64,000 nt of DNA from Bacillus sp. MM2020_4 (GTDB lineage: Bacteria > Bacillota > Bacilli > Bacillales > Cytobacillaceae), in the NCBI RefSeq assembly GCF_011250555.1, contig NZ_JAANMZ010000004.1, positions 1 to 64,000 of the forward strand, read 5' to 3'. Position numbers and translations under genes: made by a program. A model generated the notes under the pieces. That model was not told the DNA's origin and made no database searches. It saw nothing but the letters and a program-made list of their open reading frames with translations. This document shows, piece by piece, positions 34,899 to 43,419 of this stretch (the first letter of the stretch is position 1; each line of letters begins with the position of its first letter).

Positions 34899-36110
34899 TT
34901 ATTTTTCCACGTTACCCAATACTTTACTAATTCGCTCAATAGCCCAATCTAAATCTTCTTTACTGATAACGAGCGGCGGTGCAAATCGAATCACTGTGTC
35001 ATGCGTTTCTTTACATAATAACCCATGATCTTTTAATTGTTCGCAATATGGTCGGGCTGGTTCCGTTAATTCCACGCCAATAAACAATCCTCGTCCGCGA
35101 ATATCCTTGATTTTAGGATTCTTAATTTCCTTTAATTCGCTGATAAAATAATCCCCTAGCTCTAAGGATTTTTCTGCAAGTTTTTCATCTACAAGCACAT
35201 CAAGTGCCGCGATAGAAACGGCGCAGGCCATCGGATTTCCACCAAATGTTGACCCGTGGGACCCTGGGTTGAAGACACCTAATATATCCTTATCCGCAAC
35301 CACGCACGAGATAGGGAATACTCCTCCGCCCAAGGCCTTACCGAGGATATACATATCCGGTTCAATGCCTTCCCATTCGCAAGCAAACATTTTTCCAGTA
35401 CGTGCTAAACCTGCCTGAATTTCATCAGCGATAAAGAGTACATTGTTTTCCTTACATAGATCAAATGCTGCCTTCATAAAGCCTTCAGGTGGAATGACAA
35501 TTCCTGCCTCACCCTGAATAGGCTCGATTAAAAAGGCCGCTGTATTTGGGGTAATGGCTTGTCTAAGCGCTTCTAAATCACCATATGGAATGAGCTTAAT
35601 ACCTGGCAGCATCGGTCCAAACCCTCGTTTATATTCGGCATCTGATGACAATGAAACAGCCGTCATCGTTCTTCCGTGGAAATTCCCTATACAGCCGATA
35701 ATTTCTGCCTGATCCTCAGCAATCCCTTTTACATCATAACTCCAGCGACGTGCAGCCTTCACAGCTGTTTCAACAGCCTCTGCCCCTGTGTTCATCGGTA
35801 AGACCATTTCTTTCATCGCTAACTGGCAAACCTTTTCATACCAAGGTCCAAGCTGGTCGTTATGGAAAGCCCTTGATGTTAATGTAACCTTATCTGCTTG
35901 ATCCTTTAATGCTTGAATAATTTTCGGATGGCGGTGTCCTTGGTTTACTGCAGAGTATGCACTAAGCATATCCATAAATTTATTGCCTTCAGGATCTTCT
36001 ACCCAAACACCCTCAGCACGTGAGATGACAATTGGCAGCGGATGATAATTATTTGCACCGTATTTCTCCGTCTTTTCAATCAATTCGTTTGTATTCCTAT
36101 TAGCTGGCAT
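34899..36110 (-). CDS. rocD: Ornithine aminotransferase RocD
   Basis: 403-aa class-III PLP aminotransferase that moves the delta-amino group of ornithine to 2-oxoglutarate, giving glutamate semialdehyde and glutamate. Motifs: [24 protein letters not shown], the PLP aspartate in [16 protein letters not shown], the Schiff-base lysine in [13 protein letters not shown], and [24 protein letters not shown] precedes the ATG. With the following glutamate dehydrogenase it forms a two-gene unit inserted between yugJ and yugI relative to B. subtilis. Confidence 0.94.
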   Translation of the reverse strand: MPANRNTNELIEKTEKYGANNYHPLPIVISRAEGVWVEDPEGNKFMDMLSAYSAVNQGHRHPKIIQALKDQADKVTLTSRAFHNDQLGPWYEKVCQLAMKEMVLPMNTGAEAVETAVKAARRWSYDVKGIAEDQAEIIGCIGNFHGRTMTAVSLSSDAEYKRGFGPMLPGIKLIPYGDLEALRQAITPNTAAFLIEPIQGEAGIVIPPEGFMKAAFDLCKENNVLFIADEIQAGLARTGKMFACEWEGIEPDMYILGKALGGGVFPISCVVADKDILGVFNPGSHGSTFGGNPMACAVSIAALDVLVDEKLAEKSLELGDYFISELKEIKNPKIKDIRGRGLFIGVELTEPARPYCEQLKDHGLLCKETHDTVIRFAPPLVISKEDLDWAIERISKVLGNVEK

Positions 36111-36190
36111 ACATCATTCCTCCATTTCATTCTTTCTATTTATGTATAGTCAATACTATTGTAGCCGAGCATGGAAAAAGAATGAACTAT

Positions 36191-36240
36191 AAAAAAAAAA
36201 AAAGCCTGAGCCAATTTAATTGAATTGGTCTCAGGCTTCT
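36191..36240 (-). terminator. Terminator of yugI
   Basis: Arms AGCCTGAGCCAATT and AATTGGTCTCAGGCT give a long stem with a bulge; the minus strand continues into an uninterrupted T-run. Confidence 0.9.
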
Positions 36241-36246
36241 TCTGAC

Positions 36247-36648
36247 TTATTTTTTTATTAAATCTTCGCGTTGGGATTGATCAATCCACTCTTGCAGCTT
36301 ATCTTTTAATGTGTTAAATCCTTGCCCGCCTTCAACTTCAGGAATGATTGCCGCAGCTTGGCGTTTGCGTGGCTTCTTTGGTTTTGCAGCCTGTTGAACA
36401 GGTGCTTCCTCAGTTGCGCGGATTGAAAGGCCGATTTTGCCAGCTCCTTCATCAATTGACAAAACTTTAACCTTAATTTCATCGCCGACTTTAAGGTGCT
36501 CATTAATATCTTTTACATAGCCGTGCGTAATTTCTGAAATATGAACAAGACCTTGTGTTTGTTCGTCAAGTGCAACAAACGCTCCATAAGGCTGAATTCC
36601 TGTTACCTTACCTGCTAATATACTACCTATTTCAACTTTCTCTGTCAT
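36247..36648 (-). CDS. yugI: S1-domain RNA-binding general stress protein YugI (GSP13)
   Basis: 133-aa protein with one S1 RNA-binding domain (about 5-77): GSILAGKVTGIQPYGAFVALD, GLVHISEITHGYVKDI and KVKVLSIDEGAGKIGLSIRA. A basic linker (KPKKPRKRQ, near 90-98) and an acidic C-terminal part follow, as in B. subtilis GSP13, a ribosome-associated general stress protein. AGGAGTG precedes the ATG. Confidence 0.93.
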   Translation of the reverse strand: MTEKVEIGSILAGKVTGIQPYGAFVALDEQTQGLVHISEITHGYVKDINEHLKVGDEIKVKVLSIDEGAGKIGLSIRATEEAPVQQAAKPKKPRKRQAAAIIPEVEGGQGFNTLKDKLQEWIDQSQREDLIKK

Positions 36649-36872
36649 AAAAACACTCCTAATTAATAAAAAATTTTATCCCTTATATACGCATTAAAAT
36701 ATTATATCATACTACCTAGTTTTAATCAAAAAAGCTTTTTTTATGAAAACGGTGTTGCTCTAGCCCTTTTTAAAAAAAGTTAACAAAATGTTCAAAAATG
36801 GAATAAGAGAAAAGAAATTTACCATGATATACTAATAGTGAGAAGTTATAATTTCAAGAAGAGGTGAACTGT

Positions 36873-37103
36873 ATGAGCTCAATTGGTACCACTATTAAAG
36901 CTGCTCGCGAGATGCTCCATATGACCCAAGAGGAATTGGCTCAGAAGGTTAGAGTTGGAACGCAGACAATTGAGAAATATGAATCTGGGGAACAAATGCC
37001 GAGTACCCAGACAATCATGAAGCTGTCCACTGTGCTGGATATCCCGGCTTCTGAATTATTACAGCACCACGTTCATCCAAATTCCTCACCTACGAAACTG
37101 TAA
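36873..37103 (+). CDS. XRE-family helix-turn-helix regulator, 76 aa
   Basis: Single HTH_3 domain: TIKAAREMLHMTQEELAQKV, RVGTQTIEKYESGEQMP and STQTIMKLSTVLDIPASELL, with no sensor domain. ATG 36873 is used; AAGAGGTG precedes it and overlaps the in-frame GTG at 36864. It is the only gene between yugI and yugE, monocistronic with a terminator. Target unknown. It is not SinR: it lacks the C-terminal oligomerisation helices. Confidence 0.88.
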   Translation: MSSIGTTIKAAREMLHMTQEELAQKVRVGTQTIEKYESGEQMPSTQTIMKLSTVLDIPASELLQHHVHPNSSPTKL

Positions 37104-37117
37104 TATATTCTAAATGC

Positions 37118-37146
37118 AAAAGCGGTAAAATGTACCGCTTTTTTAT
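37118..37146 (+). terminator. Terminator of the XRE regulator gene
   Basis: AAAAGCGGTA pairs with TACCGCTTTT around a 5-nt loop, followed by a T-run. Confidence 0.85.
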
Positions 37147-37227
37147 TTTTTTACCATTTTATTGTTTAGAAAAAGGTAATTCTGGGTATCCTTTAGACGT
37201 AAAGCTTTCTAGTATTCCCCCTTTTTG

Positions 37228-37262
37228 AAAAGGACAACCAAATTGGTTTGTCCTCTTTTTTT
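37228..37262 (+). terminator. Second terminator-like hairpin downstream of the XRE gene
   Basis: AAAAGGACAACCAA pairs imperfectly with TTGGTTTGTCCT and is followed by seven or more T residues. No gene is evident between it and the previous terminator 80 nt earlier; an unannotated short RNA is possible. Confidence 0.6.
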
Positions 37263-37328
37263 ATGAGTAAGCATAAATATTTAGCACTGAGAATTGTCCA
37301 ACGATCAACAAGCACCCTGCTTTTTATT

Positions 37329-37592
37329 TTATAGTGAGCAAGTTTCATTTTCTTTCATGATTAATAATTCCTCTGCCACTTTTAGACAGCTTTTCAGAGG
37401 GATTATTTTTTCAAAGGAAAATTCATATATGGCTTGAATTCTCTTGGCCAGTTTAGCGGGATCATTCAGTTCATGGACGGCTTGAATCGTGTCTGCTATT
37501 TCCGTGTCATAGTCCCCACTTTTCAAATGAAAGGGATCCCACTCATTTAGCACATCCACAAATTGCAAATTTGTTTGCAGCTCTTTTCTCAT
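37329..37592 (-). CDS. yugE: YugE-like protein (DUF1871)
   Basis: 87-aa all-helical protein. VVDVLNEWDPFHLKSGDY-like sequence (here FVDVLNEWDPFHLKSGDYDT) followed by EIADTIQAVHEL is the DUF1871 signature. Start set at MRKELQTN, after AGGAGACAAAAAT. Function is unknown; structures of the family show a small helical bundle. Neighbouring genes match the yug region of B. subtilis. Confidence 0.85.
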   Translation of the reverse strand: MRKELQTNLQFVDVLNEWDPFHLKSGDYDTEIADTIQAVHELNDPAKLAKRIQAIYEFSFEKIIPLKSCLKVAEELLIMKENETCSL

Positions 37593-37649
37593 ATTTTTGT
37601 CTCCTATAACATACATTTGAATCATTTTATCATACTTGTAGGTATGAAC

Positions 37650-38834
37650 CTATTTAATACCAGTTAACAGCTGTTGAAGAATTTCCTCCGCTGGGAGCAG
37701 CGCATTCCCTCCGCCTTGGGCAAAGGACTCGTTTCCTCCGCCTTTGCCGTTTAGTAATGGCAAGACTTCACCCACCAATGTTTTCATATTTTCCTTTCTG
37801 GCAGTTCCACGGGCACACACTAGCTGCAGACGGGTTTCATTCGTGGATACAAACAAAACGAGTACCCCATCATCTTCAGCAATAACGGACCGGGCCAGCT
37901 TTTGCAGCTCCTGAATCGTTCGATTTTGAAATACCGCAGCGACAAGTTGATTGTTGTTAGCCAATAAGTGCTTCGCCTCATATTGAAGTAAACTTTCTTG
38001 CGCTTGCTCAAGTGCCTTTTCCGTGCGTTTTCCATTTTCCAGCAGTCGTACCACAGCCTGCTCCATTTCCATTTCTGGAGCATTAAGAAGCTTCGTTAAC
38101 CTAAGCAGTAGCTTTTGCTTATCGCCAAGCAGATTTACCACGCGTTCGCCGCAGGCAAACTGCACACGGACCTTTTTCCTTTGTCTTTCCCAATCCAATA
38201 CTTTAATCGCTCTGACTTCACCGGTTGCCTTTGGATGCGTCCCACCGCAGCCATTATAATCGAAGTCTGGAATAATCACGAGACGGATATCCTCTTTAAC
38301 CTTCGTCGCTTTCCTTAAGGGGTAGTGCGACAACTCTTCTTCTGTTACCCACTTAGTTTCAATCTGCCTGTTCTCTAAAATAATCCTGTTCGCAAGTGCC
38401 TCTGCTTTCTTCACTTCCTCCCTTGTTAAATCATCAGTTTCAAGGTCAATCGTCAGGTTGTCCACCCCCAAGTGAAAACCTACTGTATGGTAATCAAATA
38501 ATTGCTCAAAAGCTGCCGATAAAATATGCTGTCCCGCATGCTGCTGCATATGATCAAATCGTCGTTCCCAGTCAAGAGTGCCTGACACCTCTTCAGCGCC
38601 ATTTTGAAATGGGGCTTCAAGATAATGGCGAATCTCACCATTAACTTCTTCTACATTCACGACTTTTTTATCCGCGATGATGCCGGTATCGTGCGGCTGC
38701 CCCCCACCCGTGGGATAAAAAGCTGTTTCGTTTAAAACGGCATACCATTTGCCATTTTCATCTTGTTCATGTTTTTCTACATGTGCTGTAAAAGATTTTA
38801 TGTAAGCATCTTGATAATATAGTCTGTTTTTCAT
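37650..38834 (-). CDS. Alanyl-tRNA editing protein, AlaX-L type
   Basis: 394-aa trans-editing factor that hydrolyses mischarged Ser- or Gly-tRNA(Ala). The N-terminal part (about 5-95) is the AlaRS-like beta domain with FYPTGGGQPHDTG. The zinc site is formed by HAGQH near 96-100 and CGGTH near 198-202. A coiled-coil linker (about 240-290) and a C-terminal DHHA1 domain with GNGKGGGNESFAQGGG (here LNGKGGGNESFAQGGGNA) complete the long form. GAGGTG precedes the ATG. Confidence 0.9.
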   Translation of the reverse strand: MKNRLYYQDAYIKSFTAHVEKHEQDENGKWYAVLNETAFYPTGGGQPHDTGIIADKKVVNVEEVNGEIRHYLEAPFQNGAEEVSGTLDWERRFDHMQQHAGQHILSAAFEQLFDYHTVGFHLGVDNLTIDLETDDLTREEVKKAEALANRIILENRQIETKWVTEEELSHYPLRKATKVKEDIRLVIIPDFDYNGCGGTHPKATGEVRAIKVLDWERQRKKVRVQFACGERVVNLLGDKQKLLLRLTKLLNAPEMEMEQAVVRLLENGKRTEKALEQAQESLLQYEAKHLLANNNQLVAAVFQNRTIQELQKLARSVIAEDDGVLVLFVSTNETRLQLVCARGTARKENMKTLVGEVLPLLNGKGGGNESFAQGGGNALLPAEEILQQLLTGIK

Positions 38835-38905
38835 TGCAAATACACCTCGTTATTTCTGTATGAACATATTGTCTAAAAATATAGAAATTTAATCAAGTCA
38901 AAATA

Positions 38906-38936
38906 GTAAAAACCTGTCCTTTTTACAGAACAGGCC
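38906..38936 (-). terminator. Terminator of the Gly/Gln-rich repeat protein gene
   Basis: AACCTGTCCT and AGAACAGGC arms; minus strand ends in a short T-run. Confidence 0.7.
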
Positions 38937-38953
38937 ACTATTAAAGATGTAAA

Positions 38954-39337
38954 TTACTTTTTATCCTTCTTCCGCTGCCCAAATGTTGCTGGATTAAATC
39001 CGCCCATTCCTTGTGGGAAGCCTGTCTGCTGCTGTCCGCCCATTCCTTGCGGGAAGCCCATTTGCTGCTGACCACCCATCGTTTGGGGGAATCCCTGGTG
39101 CCCAAAACCGCCCATTTGCTGCCCAGGAAAACCATGTTGACTACCACCCATCTGTGGATATCCATGCTGGTAGCCGCCCATCATTTGCGGGTAACCATGT
39201 TGATACCCACCCATCATTTGCTGGCTGCCTGGGTATCCACCCATCTGTTGTCCGAAACCTGGCTGCTGGAATCCGCCCATCATTTGTGGAAAGCCCATTT
39301 GCTGCCCAGGAAAACCGCCGAATTGTCTTTTCTCCAA
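38954..39337 (-). CDS. Low-complexity Gly/Gln/Met/Pro-rich repeat protein
   Basis: 127-aa protein made of short repeats: GGYQHGYPQMM twice in tandem, GGQQQ(M/T)GFPQGM twice, plus many QMGGF and PGQQMG variants; it ends in the basic RKKDKK. TTG start, 8 nt after AAGGAGGCG, is the only start in the right place. No signal peptide or cysteine. Composition resembles spore-coat or surface-layer proteins of Bacillus, but this is a guess from composition. The near-identical 33-bp DNA repeats suggest expansion and contraction. Confidence 0.75.
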   Translation of the reverse strand: MEKRQFGGFPGQQMGFPQMMGGFQQPGFGQQMGGYPGSQQMMGGYQHGYPQMMGGYQHGYPQMGGSQHGFPGQQMGGFGHQGFPQTMGGQQQMGFPQGMGGQQQTGFPQGMGGFNPATFGQRKKDKK

Positions 39338-39431
39338 TTAATTCGCCTCCTTACATTCTCCCTGTTAGTGTATGTACCACTTTTTGGATAAGCTTAGATT
39401 CATACCTATAAGAAAAATATTTTTTTCCATC

Positions 39432-39460
39432 AAAAAAGCTATCCCATAACGGAGATAGCA
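39432..39460 (-). terminator. Terminator of the Cu/Zn SOD-like gene
   Basis: GCTATCCC (39438-39445) and GAGATAGC (39452-39459); minus strand continues into T6. Confidence 0.82.
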
Positions 39461-39468
39461 TTACGAAT

Positions 39469-40020
39469 TTATTCTTTTTCGTCCTGGGCCTTTTTTTGCC
39501 CTGCTTTTTTATCTTTCGAAATTTCTCCGCAGGCAATCCTTTTCCCCGAGTCCCCGGCAGGCTGACTCATCCCATCGTCTTTCCCTTCATGTACGACGAT
39601 GGAAGTTCCTTCTTTAGTGAACAGTGATTTTTTCCCATCCTTTAAGGTGACGTTTGGAGCCATTAAATCTGCTTTTGCCGTTTCATCATCCCCGACAATT
39701 AAATTCGGCAGGTCTCCCGCATGCGCTCCTTTCGGATGTAGAAGGCCATGTTCCTTTTTCTCAGGGTTAAAATGGCTCCCCGCAGACTTAAAATCAGGTG
39801 CTTTGCATTTTCCTGTGTCATGAATGTGGATCGCATGCTCCCCGGCCGGAAGCCCCTTCAAATTTACGGTCATTTTAACACCGCTTGACTGCTCGGCTAA
39901 TGTCACAGTCCCGAGCGAATCACCAACGGTATTAAACATTTCTACATCTACCTTTTTGACTTCCTTTTCCATACATCCTGTAAGCATGAGGAGTGGAATC
40001 ATCAGCAAATACTTCTTCAT
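39469..40020 (-). CDS. Cu/Zn superoxide dismutase-family lipoprotein
   Basis: 183-aa secreted lipoprotein: signal [16 protein letters not shown] with lipobox LTGC, then a SodC-type domain. All metal ligands are recognisable: HIH (Cu), SHFNP (bridging His), [16 protein letters not shown] (Zn His, His and Asp) and VVHEGKDD (fourth Cu His). The disulfide cysteines are also present (KCKAP, ACGEI). As I recall, the B. subtilis homologue YojM lacks some Cu ligands; this copy has the full set and so may be active. Start is the ATG after GGGGGAA. The C-terminal tail is Lys-rich. Confidence 0.9.
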   Translation of the reverse strand: MKKYLLMIPLLMLTGCMEKEVKKVDVEMFNTVGDSLGTVTLAEQSSGVKMTVNLKGLPAGEHAIHIHDTGKCKAPDFKSAGSHFNPEKKEHGLLHPKGAHAGDLPNLIVGDDETAKADLMAPNVTLKDGKKSLFTKEGTSIVVHEGKDDGMSQPAGDSGKRIACGEISKDKKAGQKKAQDEKE

Positions 40021-40125
40021 ATGTTTTCCCCCAACTAAAGGCAATTTGCCGTTAGTATGGGCAAACGGATCATGACCTATTCAAATTCCACCAGTTCCTT
40101 TTATAAAAAAAAGGAACTGCCTTTG

Positions 40126-40335
40126 TTAGCTGTCCCTTTGTGTTGATTGATTATTTTTTATTTGTTCCTCTAACGCTTTTGTCTTTTCAGCTTCACGTTT
40201 AGAAATTCTCATAATAAAGCGCATCGTAAAAAAAGCGGCAATCATAAAGATTGTTAGGCTGATGACAGCGGGTATATATTCTGATTTATCCTCTGGAAAG
40301 TATAAAAATAACGCTAGAACGGATGGTTGAAACAT
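40126..40335 (-). CDS. Small single-pass membrane protein, 69 aa, unknown
   Basis: One predicted helix near residues 20-42 (YIPAVISLTIFMIAAFFTMRFI) and a charged, coiled C-terminus (KREAEKTKALEEQIKN). GGGAGAAG lies before the ATG. No family recognised. It lies between two lipoprotein genes on the same strand but has its own spacing. Confidence 0.65.
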   Translation of the reverse strand: MFQPSVLALFLYFPEDKSEYIPAVISLTIFMIAAFFTMRFIMRISKREAEKTKALEEQIKNNQSTQRDS

Positions 40336-40425
40336 TTTTCTTCTCCCTTTCTTTTAAAGGAACTGCTCTATGTATTATAGCAACAAAAAACATTTCACAC
40401 CAATGATTCCATTCAATTAGATCGC

Positions 40426-41175
40426 TTACTTTAATACATGGATCTTTTTAATGATTACATCTGTTTCCGGCTTGTCTTTTGCATCTGCAGGAGTGGCCGC
40501 AATTTTATCGACAATATCCATCCCCTCAACGACCTGACCAAATACGGTATGGCGATGATCAAGCCAAGGTGTCCCCCCATTTTGATCATAGGCGTCGATA
40601 ATTTCCGTCGGGTAGCCGGCCTTTTCCATTTCCTTCTTCATCGCAGGGTCGAGTGATGAACTTTGAACGATAAAAAACTGGCTGCCGTTTGTATTTTCAC
40701 CCGAATTGGCCATTGACAAGGCACCACGAAGATTATACAAATTCTTCGAGAATTCATCCTCAAATGGCTTTCCCCAAATACTCTCTCCACCGGTTCCGTT
40801 GCCATTCGGATCGCCGCCTTGAATCATGAAGTCTTTTATGACGCGATGAAAAAGTAAACCGTCATAATAGCCTTCTTCACTGTGCTTCACAAAGTTTTCA
40901 ACGGCCTTTGGCGCATATTCAGGGAATAATTTGATTTTAATCGTCCCCATCGATGTTTCCATTTCTACTAGTTTTTCATTTTCTGAAACCTCTGTTGATA
41001 GCTGAGGATAAACAGCATTTGTCACTTGTTGTTCTCCTTCCTTCTTCTGTTCCGTTTTTGGTGCAGTAGTTTTCGATTTCGATCGTGTATCCTCGTTCTT
41101 TGAGGTTGTCCCACATGCAGCCAATACCAGAATAATCGATAATAACGTAACCAGCATTTTCAAATTCTTACCCAT
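40426..41175 (-). CDS. Cyclophilin-type peptidyl-prolyl isomerase lipoprotein
   Basis: 249-aa extracytoplasmic folding factor. Signal with lipobox LAAC (near 18-21), a Lys/Thr/Glu linker (25-60), and a cyclophilin domain (about 68-249): [63 protein letters not shown] and [17 protein letters not shown]. The catalytic Arg (FHRV), Phe and Gln (QGGD) residues are present. GGAGGAATGATAT precedes the ATG. It probably acts on secreted proteins at the outer face of the membrane. Confidence 0.92.
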   Translation of the reverse strand: MGKNLKMLVTLLSIILVLAACGTTSKNEDTRSKSKTTAPKTEQKKEGEQQVTNAVYPQLSTEVSENEKLVEMETSMGTIKIKLFPEYAPKAVENFVKHSEEGYYDGLLFHRVIKDFMIQGGDPNGNGTGGESIWGKPFEDEFSKNLYNLRGALSMANSGENTNGSQFFIVQSSSLDPAMKKEMEKAGYPTEIIDAYDQNGGTPWLDHRHTVFGQVVEGMDIVDKIAATPADAKDKPETDVIIKKIHVLK

Positions 41176-41302
41176 ATATCATTCCTCCATTTTTACACTT
41201 TAACCGAAATTTCATTTTTTTGCACTTTGTTTTTAATTTAGACCTTTTTCTATTAAAATGAAAGTATAGAAGAAAAAATTATAGGCAGGAGTTGTTTAGT
41301 TA

Positions 41303-41680
41303 GTGGAATTACAGGTGGGTGAAGTTGTAACCGGGATTTATAAAACTGGGAAGTACATCGGTGAAATAACCGAGATTCGTCCCCAACATTATTTAGTCAG
41401 GGTGTTAGCTGTCATGAAGCATCCGATGCAAGGGGATCTGCATAGTCCAAAGGACGCAGATGTGCTTATTTTTCATGAAAGGCGCGCGCTCAGCTTTAGG
41501 GAACAGGCCAATATTCCAAAACAAATGGTCAAACCGTTTGAGAATGAAGTTCCTGAATATATGGAATCGCTAAAAGAGGCCGTTGCAAAAATGAAAACGG
41601 AGCTTTCTGCAGCAGGTTCGGAATGGGCTGAAATGAGTTTGAAAGCAATGGAAACATTGGAGAAGGATTATAAAATTTAA
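41303..41680 (+). CDS. kapB: Kinase-associated protein KapB
   Basis: 125-aa SH3-barrel-like protein: VGEVVTGIYKTGKYIGEITEIRPQHYLVRVLAVMKHPMQGDLH is the family core. In B. subtilis it is needed for KinB to start the sporulation phosphorelay. GTG start 11 nt after CAGGAG. No kinB gene is present directly upstream, unlike the kinB-kapB operon; the upstream gene is the unrelated, divergent cyclophilin gene. It is followed by a bidirectional terminator and kapD. Confidence 0.87.
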   Translation: MELQVGEVVTGIYKTGKYIGEITEIRPQHYLVRVLAVMKHPMQGDLHSPKDADVLIFHERRALSFREQANIPKQMVKPFENEVPEYMESLKEAVAKMKTELSAAGSEWAEMSLKAMETLEKDYKI

Positions 41681-41687
41681 CAAACGT

Positions 41688-41720
41688 TAGGCCAAATCAG
41701 TTTGAATGATTTGGCCTTTT
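41688..41720. terminator. Bidirectional terminator between kapB and kapD
   Basis: AGGCCAAATCA (41689-41699) pairs with TGATTTGGCCT (41707-41717), with T-rich 3' flank. Confidence 0.85.
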
Positions 41721-42342
41721 ATGCGAATTCATTTAATAGCTTCGAAAAATCGACACGATCGCCAATTGTCGTGGGTTTTGGTTTTTCTAAATAGCGTTTA
41801 TCCTTTTCGACAAGTTTGAATATATTGTAGGTAGTCATAGCGTCATCAAGTGCGCGGTGATGCCGGCCTGTCCCTTCCTTGCCGTATTCCTGGACAGCTT
41901 TCCATAGACCTGTTTGATTCTGATCCCCAAAGAACCGTTTATATTCCATAGATAAATCCATTTCAGCACCATGAAAAGGAAAATCAACCCCTGCCATTAA
42001 ACAATTGTGCCGCAGGACCTTCATATCCATATTTCCCCAAGTAACAATTGTGGTTTCTACATGATCCTTATTGAACTCCGCCAATTTTTTGATCAGTTCA
42101 AAAATAGACACCCCGTTATCCACCTGCTGCTGTGAAATATGTAGGAAGGATTTACAGCGCTCTGATAAGTTCGGAAATTTTAAAGGGGTCACATAGGATG
42201 AGAATTGCTCCGTTATTTGATCATCAACAACAGCCACAATTCCAACCTCAATGATTTCTGCAAAAAAGTCTTTCATTCGCACATTTCGTTCCGGCATTGT
42301 AAACTCAAAATCAATAAATAAATATTGCCGTCTTGCTCTCAT
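41719..42342 (-). CDS. kapD: KapD, DEDDh exonuclease, inhibitor of the KinB pathway
   Basis: 207-aa 3'-5' exonuclease-fold protein. Motif I YLFIDFEFTMPE (Asp and Glu), motif II IVTWGNMDMKVL (Asp), motif III GRHHRALDDAMTTY (His and Asp) are all in place. B. subtilis KapD represses sporulation through KinB by an unknown mechanism; nuclease activity is implied by the intact catalytic residues. It is convergent with kapB. Confidence 0.92.
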   Translation of the reverse strand: MRARRQYLFIDFEFTMPERNVRMKDFFAEIIEVGIVAVVDDQITEQFSSYVTPLKFPNLSERCKSFLHISQQQVDNGVSIFELIKKLAEFNKDHVETTIVTWGNMDMKVLRHNCLMAGVDFPFHGAEMDLSMEYKRFFGDQNQTGLWKAVQEYGKEGTGRHHRALDDAMTTYNIFKLVEKDKRYLEKPKPTTIGDRVDFSKLLNEFA

Positions 42343-42489
42343 CTTTTCACCACCTTTTCTTTTTTATCCTACTATCATTATATAAAGAAACCTGTACAAA
42401 AAACTGTGCTTTTTTTCTATTTTTTTATTTATCTACCATTATATCATGAACTTTGTGGAAATTTTTTAAATTTTTGTACAATTTATTGA

Positions 42490-42523
42490 TAAAAGGGCAT
42501 GGAAAATCAATCCATCCCCTTTC
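42490..42523 (-). terminator. Terminator of the hotdog thioesterase gene
   Basis: AAAAGGGCATGGA and TCCATCCCCTTT arms with one mismatch; minus strand ends in T residues. Confidence 0.75.
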
Positions 42524-42527
42524 CGCT

Positions 42528-42911
42528 TTATTTCCTTAGCTTCATAACTGCCATTGTACATCTGGACACACAAATGAGTCGGTCTTGTTCATCGTGAATC
42601 TTAATATCCCAAACCATTGTTGATTTTCCTTGATACAGGATCGTACCCACTGCCGTGACAATCCCTTCTGTCGCTGAACGAACATGATTTGCATTAATTT
42701 CTAATCCTGCCACAGCTTGCGTTTCCTTGTCTACCAATTCATAGGCGCCAACACTTGCAACCGTTTCAGCTAATGCTACAGACGCACCGCCATGCAGTAA
42801 TCCCATAGGCTGTTTCGTTCTTTCATCCACGGGCATCGTGGCAATCACTTTCCCTTTTTCTAAATTGGTAATCTCAATCCCCAGTGCTTCTAATAATGTA
42901 TTTTTGACCAT
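42528..42911 (-). CDS. yuxO: PaaI-type hotdog thioesterase (YuxO-like)
   Basis: 127-aa hotdog-fold acyl-CoA thioesterase. The catalytic region MGLLHGGASVALAETVASVGA has the HGG and Glu of the PaaI/EntH/MenI clan, and NANHVRSATEGIVTAVG the dimer strand. In B. subtilis yuxO lies near comA; several relatives hydrolyse DHNA-CoA in menaquinone synthesis, which is a plausible job here but not shown. Confidence 0.88.
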   Translation of the reverse strand: MVKNTLLEALGIEITNLEKGKVIATMPVDERTKQPMGLLHGGASVALAETVASVGAYELVDKETQAVAGLEINANHVRSATEGIVTAVGTILYQGKSTMVWDIKIHDEQDRLICVSRCTMAVMKLRK

Positions 42912-42983
42912 TTTTCATCTCTCTCCTCTATGTAGTTTTCTCTAAAACTTATTCTCTACTTTTGGGAAATTTCCTTTAAATAA

Positions 42984-43013
42984 GAAAAAAAACAGCCACA
43001 GGAGCTGTTTTTT
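42984..43013 (-). terminator. Terminator of the GYPPM-repeat protein gene
   Basis: AAAACAGC and GCTGTTTT arms, with A-rich 5' flank giving a T-run on the minus strand. Confidence 0.8.
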
Positions 43014-43022
43014 ACCACGTTG

Positions 43023-43271
43023 TTAATAATATCCCGGATAACCCGTTGGCGGATAGCCCATCGGAGGGTATCCCATTGGGGGATAGCCCATTGGCGGATA
43101 GCCATAAAACGGGCGGCTTGCCACAAATCCGCCTGCCAATCCGCCGCCGATTAGACCGCCTAAAAAGCCAAGCCCACCTATCGCTAATGGCCAGCCAAGA
43201 AACCCAATAAACCGTTGATCTTGGACCGGGTATTGATTTCGATACAGATACGGGCTTTGATATGGATACAT
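43023..43271 (-). CDS. Gly/Tyr/Pro-rich membrane protein with GYPPM repeats
   Basis: 82-aa protein. Tyr-rich N-terminus (YPYQSPYLYRNQYP), a glycine-zipper-like hydrophobic stretch (about 23-50, GGLGFLGGLIGGGLAGGF), then GYPPM repeated three times and GYPPT once before GYPGYY. The repeats are encoded by near-identical 15-bp units. GGAGGTAG lies before the ATG. Composition suggests a spore-coat or cell-surface protein; function unknown. Confidence 0.75.
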   Translation of the reverse strand: MYPYQSPYLYRNQYPVQDQRFIGFLGWPLAIGGLGFLGGLIGGGLAGGFVASRPFYGYPPMGYPPMGYPPMGYPPTGYPGYY

Positions 43272-43382
43272 ACCACACTACCTCCTTTTATCTACGATAC
43301 TTGCCTACACTATTTCATATGCGAGAAACAGGGGTTTGGAGTGGGCTTTATGGGTAGGGCTAGAACGGGGCCATTCACCACG

Positions 43383-43419
43383 TGAAAAAGCCTCCAAAGG
43401 AATTTGAAGGCTTTTTCAT
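43383..43419 (-). terminator. Terminator of pepA
   Basis: GAAAAAGCCTCC and GAAGGCTTTTTC arms around CAAATTCC-type loop, overlapping the pepA stop codon region. Confidence 0.82.

Noticed and set aside
36111-36190. Sigma-L (-12/-24) promoter upstream of rocD
   Set aside because: No TGGCAC-N5-TTGCA type sequence found.
36873-37103. The small XRE regulator as SinR for the left-end operators
   Set aside because: It has only an HTH domain and no SinR/SinI oligomerisation helices.
39011-39411. Plus-strand ORFs of 126 and 132 codons opposite the Gly/Gln-rich gene
   Set aside because: They are antisense shadows of low-complexity repeats, without a ribosome binding site.
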